DNA of 64,000 nt from Paracentrotus lividus (Eukaryota; Echinodermata; Echinoidea; Camarodonta; Echinidae): NCBI GenBank assembly GCA_940671915.1, contig CALNVZ010002100.1:839142-903141 (forward strand), read 5' to 3'. Shown one piece after another: positions 44,401 through 56,800 of this stretch (within the stretch, counting starts at the first letter, position 1; every line of letters starts with the position of its first letter). Both the position numbers and the translations under genes were made by a program. The notes beneath the pieces were generated by a model. It ran no database searches and was not told the DNA's origin. It saw only the letters and a program-made list of their open reading frames with translations.

Positions 44401-46629
44401 CTGAATTTCTTTAACCGCTCTCCTCTTATTCATAATGATTAAAAACTGCCTTTATCGAGCATCGTACTATATCCATATAATTGAAAGCAATATGTGTAGC
44501 AGCATGATTAATGACACAAACATATATATATTTACATAAAAGTCACAAAGGAGTGTTCAATGTCCAATCAAGGGAAGCAGCATGTATATGCATAGAGTTG
44601 GAAATAATCAATATAAATATCAAGAATATCTTCAATAGTGAGAACTATATATATATTATATGAATGTCACTGTACAGAACTAAATATATATGACAACTGA
44701 TACATTTCATCACGAACATGCGGCTAAATCTATATGCACTTCAACAAATCATACATTCTAAGTTACTGATACTTAATATTAATAATATAAAAATAAACCT
44801 TGTTTTTTATTCTACTCATACCATGTATATTGATAGTAATGATGAATACTACATACATGTACAAAACATTAGAAAATGAATAATGATCAATTTTCAGACC
44901 TAAATAGCCCTATTGCATGATATACACCAACAATAATCAAAACGAACTTGATTTAGAGGACATATGAAAAGTAAAGAATAACAAAGAAAGTTTAAAAAAT
45001 CATACAATGAAAATACATTTCCTTGTAAAACATCACATCTAGTCTTGGGTATCAAGATGACAACAATCTTGCTACATATTGCTCTCTAATATCCATTTCT
45101 GTTTCAACAACTTGTGTCAAAATCAAAAGTTAAATCGAAGTCCATCACTTTCTGATCAATATCTTCTAGTTTCTAACAAAAAGAAGAGAAGAAAAAAAAA
45201 GGAATTTTCTCAGCCTCATTAAAAATGATACAATGCTCCTTATTTTCATTTAACTCTCTGAAGCATGTTTGAATACAGTCGACTCCCATTAAAACGAGCA
45301 CAGATAATAAGATTCCATTATAACAAGCTTGATTCCAGAGCACCTTGTTATAAAGAGAGTTAACTATATTAGAAATCTTTAAAAAGAGACTACATTATCC
45401 ATGTGTGGATGTCAATGGAAATGAATATCTTTTCATGTAATTGCAGTACCCTCAAACAATTTGAGTTGTCTTCTTTACTAAAATATTTTAATACTACAAA
45501 TTTAAGGAAGAAAAAGAAAATCTTAATGATTATTTACAGAAATATAAAAATAGCATTTCATTATACAAGCTTGTTGCAATTCCATTATCAATAATTGTGA
45601 AATATAATAGTTTCTCATGTAAACGAATATTGCAAAATGCAATGATAAGTTCTGAATGATGGAAATTGTATGGAGAAAGACATATACAATACCCAATATT
45701 TTCCATGGTTCATCTTCAAAACATGAATAATGTCATCAAACAGAAAAAGACTTCCTTATAAAAAATCCTGGAGAAATCGCCAAATATATCACCTGCATGT
45801 ATCGTGTAAATAATAAGGAAATGGCAATATAAACCTTAGTAATGTGTGTACATTGAAGGAATTGCCTCGTACTACAAATACAGATGCTGTACATTTTGAA
45901 GAAATGTGCTTTTTAACTTGGTTCAGTTACAATCAATGCAATTCAAGTAGGTATATGTATTCAGTCTAGGATTGTAAAATCATACGTTCCAAGACTGCAC
46001 TCGTTACTACATGTACAAGACAATTACACTGCCAACGTTAAAGCCTTATGACACAATATGCATAACGACTAGTCTAACTGGAAATATCACAGATAGTAAT
46101 AATAATCAACAATTAACAAATAATAATCAACTAAGAGGCATTGCTCGAAAAATGAAGATCAGCGAGATTTTAAGATTTTAAGATTTGAATAAAATGCTGT
46201 TACCATGTCAACGCACTTTCCGACACATTCAAAAACTGCATCATACCTATCTTCATCCTTAGAGCAATGCCAGTGATAAGTTTAATAGGCATAGTTAAAA
46301 AATGAGAAAGTCATTAAATTCAGAACATTTTCAATGATTTATTACAACAGAGTATTACATGGAGGTAACCAATGAAATTCAGTATCTTGTTGTAATGTGG
46401 GTGCCGAGTTTCAAAATTGAGGAAGTAGTTACATTTGCAAAAAAATTTCCCATTACAATACATTACATGGTAATCATGGAAAAGAGTGACCGTGTCTTAT
46501 ATATCTTCGTCCTGTTTGTCACATTTTAGATTATTACTTGAAAGAAAAAAAAAAAGAGGAAATAATCTGTGTTGCAAGATCTGACAAAAAAACATGCTTG
46601 ACAATTCATGCCGATTCCTATATACCCTC
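41440..46629. other. Intergenic stretch between BAP1 and the dynein gene
   Basis: About 5 kb, AT-rich, containing the 3' ends of both convergent genes. AATAAA at 42350 (plus) and its complement near 46337 (minus) are possible polyadenylation signals but unproven. A CT microsatellite is at 43862-43892. No further gene was found. Confidence 0.55.
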
Positions 46630-47581
46630 TTCAGTTGTCAAGCTGACATAGCATAGCCACACCCCTATAAATCAAATGGTTTGGTGGATGAGACGACAGC
46701 CACACCCCTATTAATCTAGTTGTCAAGCTGACATAGCATGGCCACACCCCTATTAATCTAGTTGTCAAGCTGACATAGCATAGCCACACCCCTATTAACT
46801 AATTCTAGTATCAAGCTGGACATAGCATGGCCACACCCTATTGATTCTAGTTATCAAGCTACAAGCATAGCCACACCCTATTATCTAGTTATCAAGCTTG
46901 ACATAGCATGGCCACAACCCCTATATTAATCTAAGTTGATCAAGCTGACATAGCATGGCCACACCCCTATTAATCTAGTTATCAAGCTGGACATTAGCAT
47001 GGCCCACACCCCTATTATCTAGTTATCAAGCTGACATAGCATGGCCACACCCCTATTAGATCTAGTTTTCAGCTGACCATAGACATTGCCACCCCACCCT
47101 ATTTGATCTAGTATTCAAGCTGACATAGACATGCCACACCCCTATTAATCTAGTTACAAGCTGACATAGCATGGCCACACCCCTATTGATCTAGTTTATC
47201 AAGCTGACATAGCATGGCCACACCCCTATTAATCTAGTTATCAAGCTGACATAGCATGCCACACCCCTATGATCTAGTTATCAAGCTGAACATAGCATGG
47301 CCACACCCCTATTGATCTAGTTATCAAGCTGACATAGCATGGCCACACCCCCTATTAAGTTCTATGGTTATTATCAAAGCTGACATAGCATGGCCACACC
47401 CCTATTGATCTATTATCAAGCTGACATAGCATAAGCCACACCCCTATTGATCAGTTATCAAGCTGACATAGCATGGCCACACCCCTTATTAATCTAGTTA
47501 TCAAGCTGACATAGCATGGCCACACCCCTATTGATCTAGTTATCAAGCTGACATAGCATAGCCACACCCCTATTAATCCAA
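46630..47581 (-). repeat. Minisatellite built from the last 14 codons of the dynein gene
   Basis: About 22 head-to-tail units with a 42-bp consensus. Read on the minus strand each unit is ATT AAT AGG GGT GTG GCC ATG and so on, coding [13 protein letters not shown] plus TAG, exactly the last 14 codons of the dynein. The first unit is the real exon end. The distal unit near 46665-46690 also carries the upstream NHW codons. Many units have one- or two-base indels. The array occupies the expected 3' UTR. Confidence 0.93.
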
Positions 47582-47681
47582 TGGTTTGGTGGATGAGATG
47601 AAGGAAGCTGCATCTCTAAGACAAAGTTGGTAGAGTGACCTGTGGTGGACAATGTACCTCGCCGCACACTTGTCTTGTACA
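47536..47681 (-). CDS. Dynein heavy chain last exon and stop
   Basis: It encodes [20 protein letters not shown] and then [19 protein letters not shown] and TAG. The acceptor is ATGCTAG. The last 42 bases of the exon are repeated downstream as a minisatellite. Confidence 0.93.
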
Positions 47682-50600
47682 CTAGCATAGGATGAATAAG
47701 ATATGTAATATTTTACTATTATGATTCCCATTTGTCTTGCTATAAATTTTTGATTTAATATTTTCTAAAAACCATTTGAAAATATGAAGTGGTTATTCCC
47801 TCACCCGTTTCCTATAAACTATTGAATGTAACCAAATAAAATATCTCAGCAGGCTACTGCAGACTTTCAATTGCAAATTTGATCAACCATTCTGATTGGT
47901 TCATACTGAGACTGGTATGCAAGAAGTCTATGCAATGAGGATCCTGATTGGTTACTATCAATTTGCAATTTATTGTAACTCTTTATGTTACAGGGCACTG
48001 GTCTGATTTAAAAGGTATTTTCTTCAAGCATACAATACATAAATCCTACAATTTAGTTGAAAATATTTATGAATAATATGAATTACACAAATTTCAGGAG
48101 CATAGGCTTACCTGGACATGAATATGAAGGTGTTGCCTTGACGTTAGACTTCTCAATAGGCTTGATCCAAATCTAATAAAACTGCATTAAGGAATTTTCA
48201 CTAAATTCAAAATATAATTAAATGAAAAATTAGTAAAATTAGTAACTAATTTTATTTTTACGAGAAATCACATGACCCTCTTCTTACCTTGCCTTTTGTT
48301 CACGAAACAATGCATAGACGAACCAACACATAGACTACCAAAACATTTTTCTACTTCCCTGCCCCATCCCTGAATACCCTGCCTCGCCTACTATCAAAAG
48401 GTGGCGCTAGAACCACTATACTTCATTCTGTACCAACAAATCGACACTCGTTCAAAAGAGACAAGGTTGGGGCCGGAGGGGAGGGCGTAAGAGAGGGTCA
48501 TGTGATTATTCGTAAATATAAAATTAGTACTAATTTTACTAATTTACTTCAATAATCACATGACCTCTCTTACCTTGCTTAGTCCAAACAGACCAGCACC
48601 GACACCAAAGGGTGGACAAAAAGAGAGGCAGGAGGGGGGGTGAGGCTAAGAGGACTTGATAGTCTCGCGGAGGCCGCCGACAACGCTGAGACACCAAAAA
48701 CGTCCCTCACCCATGCAAACGTCACGTAGGTAAAATGAAATGAAGGAATTATAGAGCGCCAGTACGCAGCCTCTGCTTAACACATCCTCAGGTGGAACGC
48801 CTGCAAAGAGCGGCCAAGAAGCGCTTGATACCTCTGGTATCATGAGCTTTGGGGGCCCTTCCTGACATCAAGGCGTCAGGACCGCCGCTTTATTCCCTCC
48901 ACAAATCCATCTGGAGATGGAGTCGGGGAAGCGGCCGAAAAGGGACTCGAGTGATGATAAAGAGTTTATCACTCTCCGACGAGATTCGGATTCTGGAAAG
49001 GTACCATTTAAGGGCCAACGGACACCACACCTTGTCTCCGGCCGGACCGAGAGAAAAGGAGGAGAGCTTGTTGAGAAAGATCTCCACCGGTCCCGAAGAG
49101 AGGCAGTCTGATTCTTAGCAATGAACGAGGTTCAAGGGCGAAGACGAACTCCCCCGAGGTTCGAACCTAATGTGGCCGTCAGCTATACTAAGGGCGTGAA
49201 GCGAACTTCGTCTGTGGCCCTGAGGCCACCGCCACTAAAAAGACAGTCTTAACTGTCAAGTGTGAAAAGACGCTTCCGACAGAGGCTCAAAGAGGGTTCG
49301 CTAACGCCTCCAAAACCTTAGTAACTCAGGAAGGAGCTAAGGGAGTAGACTGAGCGTCTTCGCAGAAAGAAGACTTAAGTAAGCGGCCTAACTCGGAGAG
49401 TTGAAACATTAGACCATCATGAAAACCATCGTGAATCGCCGCATGGGCAGAACGATAGCCTCGGTAAGGTCGAAAGAGAACGGCCCTTGTCAAAAAAGGT
49501 GGATTAAAAATCCGCTACGACGTGGGCAGAGCCCACTGGGGAGCAACCCTCTCTTTGCACATTCCAAAAAGGCAGCTAAACGGGAGTTATACACCGTTAG
49601 CGTCGGACTCCCTCCGGCTCCCGCCGGCCATGAGAAGCCGAGGCCCTCTCCGAGAAGCCAGACCTGATAGCCTGCGAACCTTGATAACGGCCAAGCAGTC
49701 AAGCGAAGCCGAGACGGGGGCTTGGGAGAGCGCCGGAGATCGGCTGACTCACAACGTCCCGCCATCGAGGGAGGGGCCACGGGATGACGACGCACAAGCT
49801 CGCGAAGGCGAGGAAACCATGGTCTGCCCGGGCCAGTGCGGGGCTATAAGAATCATCCAAGCCCGTCCTCACTAGCTTGGCTAGTACTTGGGGATCAGCG
49901 GAAAAGGGGGGAATGCATAAATTCTCATCCCGCTCCAACTGAACGAGAACGCGTCTTGAGCGTACGCTCTCGGGTCCGAGCCCGTCAGCAGTAGATCGGA
50001 AGACGGTGATTGAACTCGTCGCGAACAGATCGAGTGTCGAACGGGCCCCAACTCGTCATCAGCCGCTCAGAGAGGTCTGATGGAGAGACCACCGAGGAAG
50101 AGATTTGCCGCGGGACAGAAAGTCCGCTATAACATTCTCCCGACCCCGGTAGATACGAGGCAGACGGGAGGATGTTCTCCTCCCTGCACCAACTCCACAG
50201 TTGAGCCGTCAAGCGGTTCAAACTCCGGGAGTGTGTGCCCCCTTGACATTGATGTAAGCGCCCACGCTCAACATTGTCCGTCAAAATGAGAAACGAGCGG
50301 CCTAACAGTCGATCCTGAAAAACTTCCATGGATGATGAACTGACTAAATCTTAACACTTGATGTGGGGAGGGAGGTCAGATGAGACCAGTCCCCCGCCGT
50401 CCACTGACCCTCGCATAGGCGCCCCAGCCCTGGAGGACGCATCGTGGAAATCGACAGGATGGTAGAGTCACACGAAAAGGCATGCCCTGGAAAGAAACAC
50501 CCGCCTCTTCACACGGGATAGCAATCGGGCACCTCCGGCGGGAGGGGACCCAAGTCCTCGGAGACGAAACTTCCGCTGGAAGTAACGTTTGAGGTGCCAC

Positions 50601-53600
50601 TGAAAGGGGCGCATAAGCAAGCCGACAGTCCGGTATACGGAGGCCGGTAAGGCTGGATAGCAACCCCATGAAGCGAAGCACAGCTTGGCCCTCGCTCTGG
50701 GGAGGGAGCTGAGCGCCGAGCACAGGCCACTATGTCTCGTATACGGGTGGTGCTCGCCGGGCTCGCTCCCGAGCAAAATCAACTCGGCTCCCAGATAAAC
50801 TGGTATGCGAGTCGGTGAAAGCTCTGACTTGTCCCAGTTCACGGCAAACCCCAACGCTAGGGGTCCACCGTAGGAGGCCTCCCTCGTGCCGTACAAGCAG
50901 CTCCCGGAATTGGCTACTAAAGCCAGTCGTCCAGGTAGACGTTAAAGTCTGAGGCCCTAGCTGTCCCTGAGAAGGCTACCAAGGCGCTCACGACTCGAGT
51001 AAAAACTCGTGGGGCCAGTTTCGACCGAATGGTAGTACTCGATATCGGTAGTTTTGCCAGCACAGAAAACCCAAAAGGTCCCTCGACCTGGGGTGGATGG
51101 GCACGTGGAAGTACGCATCTCTCAAGTCGAGAGATATTGCCCATCCTCGAGCCGAGCGAAGGAAGAATCCTGCCGAGGTGTTCGTATTGGAAGTGCTCCT
51201 TGGAAGAGGGCGTATTGATCCTTTTCATATTCAGGATCATGCGTAACTTGCCGACCGTTTCGGGATAATGAATATCGGAGAAGGGAAACCACTGGTGGTC
51301 CCTCACCTCCTCTATAGCCCCCTTCGTAGCAGCGACGAATCTCCTCCGAGATATGCGCTGATAAAGGGGGGAAAGTCTGGGGGTGCGTCTCCGGATGGCG
51401 CGCCCGGGAGGGGACCCGTGAGTGGAACACGGTAACCCTCCCGAACAATCGACAGCACGAATGCGTCGTCGGTGATCTCTTCCCAAGCGGGAAGAAAACC
51501 CGAGAGACGCGCCCCCGACTCTCACAGGAACCGGTCGGGCCGCACCGTCACCCCCGACCCCCTTGGCTTTCGCCTGGTTGAGGGGAGAGGTACGGGACTT
51601 AGGGCCATGAGAGGAGGACTTCGGACTTGGCTTTGCCCGTTAACGGGGATCTTGTCCCTGAACGTCCTCCCGAGGTTTCCGTCTGGGCTCTGCGACAGGC
51701 GCAGCAGGACGGGTACTCTTGGATTTACGCTGCGGTGACCTCGGCTTGCGCTACCGCCAGGAAGCCTGTTCAGCCAGCTCATCCGCCTGCTTCAACTCAT
51801 CCAATTCCTCCTTACACCTGGAGTTGAACTTGCCGCCCGAAGAGGAACGGTGAGGAAGGGTCCAATAGACTCAGCCCATGCTCTTAGGTCCAGTGACCCT
51901 CGAGCTTTAGACGGGCGAGAGTCCTTTTCTGACGATCCTCTGTTACCAGTAACTGAGGGCGCCGCTAGCTGGTGAAAACCCAGCCCGAAAGGGAACAGGA
52001 CCTTGTCAAGGTCTGCAAGATCTTGTGACGAGATCTTGAGAGGCTTGGCTCGGGCACGGAGAGAGAGCAAAATATTCAAAAAGGCCGACAGCCTCATGCA
52101 CCTCTGATGCCGGCCTCTACCTCCTGAATGATGACGATCTTCGACAAAGTCTTGCCACCCAAGGGGCATGAATCTTCTCACCAAAGCGAAGGGCCTCCGA
52201 AGAGATCTTCTTGGAAGAAATAGACCGTCCATCGAAGACTTCTCAAAGGAAACTCCTGGCCCCAACTTATGACGGAAGAGCGCTTAGTCTTAAGGCGATA
52301 GTCCACTTCTGAGCGCACAGCTTCCCCGAACTGAGGGAAGGCTAATGCCGGGTTTGGGTTGCTTCGCGAGAAGCAAGCCAGACATCAAGGACGACGGAGC
52401 GCGGAGGCCTAGAAATTAGCTCAGGCTCGTATTTTCGTCCAAAAGGCGTATTGCTAACGCCGCAAGATCCGAGGTGGAGTAGTCACCTGCGGGTCGGCCT
52501 CCGAGTCTTCAAAGGCTGAACCAGATTCGACTCGTAGTCACCAGACTCTTCCTCCGACCACGATTCAGGCTCCACCAGGGTCGGTGGAGGCAGGGAGGAC
52601 TCCCGGGGGGACTCGGCTGATCAAGTGAGAATCCGAAGTTAGTTCGGAGTCAATCACCGATCCCGTATCCGGGGGACGAGCGGCTGGGACTCCCGAGGCG
52701 GGCGGTCCGAGCTTAGAGGCCGACGTGGTGGGTGGTTGTGACCAGGGGCCGGATGCCTAGGGGACCGAGGGCCGGGTTGTCCACTGCCACGAGGGTAAGC
52801 TGTCCCATCACTCTGGGGCGAAGCCCGAGGGATAGAAGCGTAACCCGCATGTAGGGTGCGGGGGCACCCACCAAGGATCTGGATATCCGGCAGCTCTCGG
52901 CCGGCCAAGCAGGGCGAGCAGCTGCATCCTGGGCGGATAACGAATATCCCCGGACGTTCGGGTAGAACACATCCTGGGTCCGAAAGACCGGGCATTCGAT
53001 GGAACGAACTCCCGGTGGTGTTAGGGCGTATCCCGGGGGATAGCCGTAATAGCCCTGCGAACCACCAGCCGTGAACGGGGGGAGGCACTCCGGACGTGGG
53101 AAGCGGAGCCGCCATCCTCGGGGTTACCAAGATGGAGTGGTTTCCGCCAGACGCAGAAACTGCGGCGCACGGGTCCAAACCGTACTCGGCACGCCGCTCG
53201 GGGCAATGCCTGGGCGAGAGGCGTGGGCGCACGACTCTCTTCCCTAAGTAGACAAAACGCAATTTCCTGTGCTACACTCGGGGGGGCCGGGGGGCAAGAC
53301 GTCTGGGAAACGAACCCGCTCCTTAGCCAGAGACAACCGAGACACAACACGGTCTTAGGCACCTTGGCAAACGTGGGACTTTAGCCGTGGTGCTCTTCGA
53401 GCTACAAGACCTTTTCTGGAGTGCTGGACTTAGAGGAGGAGGAAGCCCGGCTGGACACAAGTGTCACTGGCGTACTCTCCCCCCCATTCTTAGGCAGAAG
53501 AGGCGGACGACCTGGCGGTCGAGACGCTCTCCGCCGGGCAAGCTTCCGATCCCGGCGAAACCGGGCTTCGAAGAGACCAAGGCCACCAGCGCTGTGTCGT

Positions 53601-53783
53601 CAGAAGAGTCACTCCTGCTGTCCATGGTTAGAACGCCTCATGAAAAAAAGAAAAAATTTTTTTTGTAAGCGAAACTAAACTCCTTAGAAAAGCTAAGGTA
53701 AGACAAGCGAGCCGGCTACTTAGGCGGCTCACGAGAACTCCAAAAAAAAGAAAACCTCGTCTAGAACAGCTAAGACGAAGAGA

Positions 53784-53825
<42 letters not shown>

Positions 53826-56800
53826 GACGAAAACGGGGAGAACCTCCGGTAAAAAACCGACCAAAAAAGAATATGCACCAGAAGAGCGACTAACAAAGAG
53901 ACGCTCGACCACACATACACAACACACACGCCACAAAACAAGATGGCGAAGAACAACAAAGACCGGAAGTCCAAGGAACCCGGCAGACACCCCGCAAAAA
54001 GGGCACGTGGCGCGGCGAAAAAGTACAAAATAATCTAAAAAAAACGTACTTAAAGTTCAAATAGTTCTAGAAGGAAGAAGGAAACCCTCCTAAAGGAGAA
54101 CAACCAAAAGGAAGAGTCGGAGCAAAGGCGGGACTGAGTCAAGGAAAAACAGACGCCCAAAAACCGACCGAACACACAACCACGCTAAAAATGAACGAGT
54201 GTGTGTATGTTGGAAAACTGAAAGCGAAAAATACGCCGAAAATAAAAGACGTTATTCGAAGCCATAAAGAGGGCGCAATAAAGACCTAAAGCACCCAAAT
54301 TAACGCTAGGCGTAGAAAGAGCTTTTGGAAGCGCAATATTTGATATAATTATTTCAAACATCCAAGTAGGACACGAGCTCACCCGAGATTTCGAGAACGG
54401 TTCGCGGTCAGCATGACTCAGAAAAATACAGAATGAAGTATTAGTGGTCTACGCCCACTACTTTGATAGTAAGGCGAGGCAGGGTTTCAGGGATGGCGGC
54501 AGGGAAGTAGGGAAAAATGTTTTAGGTAGTCTATTGTTGGTTCGGTCTATGCATTGTTCTCGTGAACAAAAGCAAGGTAAGAGAGGGTCATGTGATTATT
54601 GAAGTAAATATGTATGTTAATATGTAACAATAATGGAATACTTTCATTTTTTTGGTGCCAAAAGTAAACATGATTGTTTATTTCTTTACTTATTCATTCT
54701 TTTATTTATTTATCATCACTTTATACACTATAATTTTCAATAGGACCACAAAAAGATATAAACATAAAGCCAGTTTTTGGTACATTGATTTTTTTTTTAA
54801 AAGATAGAAAAGAAAATTGTTAAATTATCTTGACTGGGTCTACTTCTTACATGGACCCAGTCAAGATAATTTAATAAACATGTATAATTCTACAATTATT
54901 ATCAAATAGAACAATGAGGGAAAGGATTCGAGAAGAAGAAGAACTTCTTACATAATTGCCATCTTGTTACAAATATAAATCATTGATTGAAGCACAAAGG
55001 ATACAACAGGCAGAGTATCGTAGAGGATCTTGGGAAGAGATTCAGCGAGTACATGGGTTGGCCGATCCCATCTAGCTCCTTCAATAAATAGACCAGTCAC
55101 ATAGACTCCATCACCCTGTAAAACAAAATAAAACCAAATCAGTCACATACATCCTATCACCCTGCAAAACAAAATTAACAAAATAAGTTATACATCCCAT
55201 CTCCAAATAATACAAAAGAAATGATCCAGTCACATACACCACATACATGTAACTAGGTTTAGAAGAACAATTAAAACATTTGCCCAGACTCACTTATCTA
55301 GTACAACTGGTAGAGCTAGAAAAAGCCTTCTTTACTTTATTTCATGTCCTGCATGGTACAAAATAAAATTCCTCAAATCCTTTGTCTCTTCAGAGCTTCT
55401 CCTCTGACAGCCACTGTTTCATAGAACAAATTACATATAAAATCACATTAATTAATTACTTTGTACAATCTTACAATTAAGAATTCTGTCCTGTGAGTTG
55501 CATGGTTTGTAGAGTCTCAAGTGAAAACCAAGTGTGCCTTGTGTTGAAAAATGATTCAAACAAAACACATTTGAGCAAAATGAAATTACAAAGATACAGG
55601 ATCTGTAGGAAGGCTGCCAATAATATTTGCAGCAAAAAAACATTGTAATATACTTACTGGTTTTGAATCCATGGTATTCTCCTTTTTCATGACTTCAAAG
55701 TCCAGTAGTAATTGATCGATTGGGATCTTGTATCGTCTGGCAAAGTTCTGCATGGTCCCAGTCAGAAAGGAATGTGTGAAGTAAAATCCCGATAACCAGA
55801 ACACTGTAGGCATACCATCACGGATCCATTCCTATAAGAATACAAAGATATCATGAAATAGATTGATTTAATCAAGATAACATAGGAATGCCATCGCATT
55901 GATTCATACAAAAATACAAACATATCATGAAAATTGTTTGACTGAATCTTAAAAGCCAGAACACGGTAGGCATACCATCACATTTAAAATGCTTCTACAT
56001 ATCCATTCCTACAAGAATACACACATATAATGAAATGAAATACAATGTAGACTATCTTGTACAGTCTACTACTATTATAATGAGGTACATGATTCCAGTC
56101 AGAAAGGAATGAGTGATTAGAATCCTGATAGCTAGAACACTGTAGGCATACCATCACGGATCCATTCCTATGAGAATATAAATATACAGAGCGTGATAAA
56201 ATAAAATGATTAAGATATTGCACTATCAATCATAGTCAAGGTGGTTTGAGAGATGGGTAAGACTTGGCTTTACTTACTTTAAAGAACTGTAACCTTGCAA
56301 GTAGATCAGTAATGTAGCTACCCAGAGGTTTCAGAGATGGGTAGGATTTGGTTTTACTTAAAGATTTGAAACCTTGCGAGTAGTTTATCCATGTAAGACT
56401 TGACTTTACTTACTTTGAAGAACTGTAACCTTGCAAGTAGATCAGTAATGTAGCTACCAAGAGGTTTTAGAGATGGGTAGGACTTTGCTGCCCACATTCC
56501 AGGTACCTAAGATAAACAAAATAGTCAAGAAAGAAAAATTATTTTATGCACAAATTTTAATCAAAACATCACATTTCTGAAATTCTAGCTTCTACCGATT
56601 TCACTTGTTGAAGGATGCAACATTTAGGAGGTTGTTTTGATTGACTAAAATCTACTTCAAGGATTGATGAAACATCCCGCGGGTGGATAGATATTGGTAA
56701 GAATATTCAAACTCTTCTTTCAAAAAGAAAACACATGGCTCTAAAAACTGTTTGTTGGTTAATCAAATTTTGGGAGTGTTGAAGTAAGACTGAATATCTA

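Larger units (their letters stand above)
48227..54609 (-). mobile_element. DIRS-type tyrosine-recombinase retrotransposon B, in a dynein intron
   Basis: About 6.4 kb, GC-rich against an AT-rich background. Inverted terminal repeats at 48240-48440 and 54430-54600 match as complements (GTTCACGAGAACAATGCATA, TTTTTCTACTTCCCTGCC). An internal complementary region is at 48485-48590. Minus-strand genes in order are a gag-like region (about 53640-51530), reverse transcriptase (51525-50870), RNase H (50340-49985) and tyrosine recombinase (about 49800-48850). Several frameshifts break the frames. It lies in the same sense as the dynein gene. Confidence 0.92.

Noticed and set aside
46630..47581. CRISPR-like array
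   Set aside because: Tandem 42-bp units without spacers that match the adjacent dynein exon.
53021..53362. Host gene in the GC-rich 53-kb region
   Set aside because: Base composition, inverted ends and the parallel copy at 62400-62730 show it belongs to the DIRS element.
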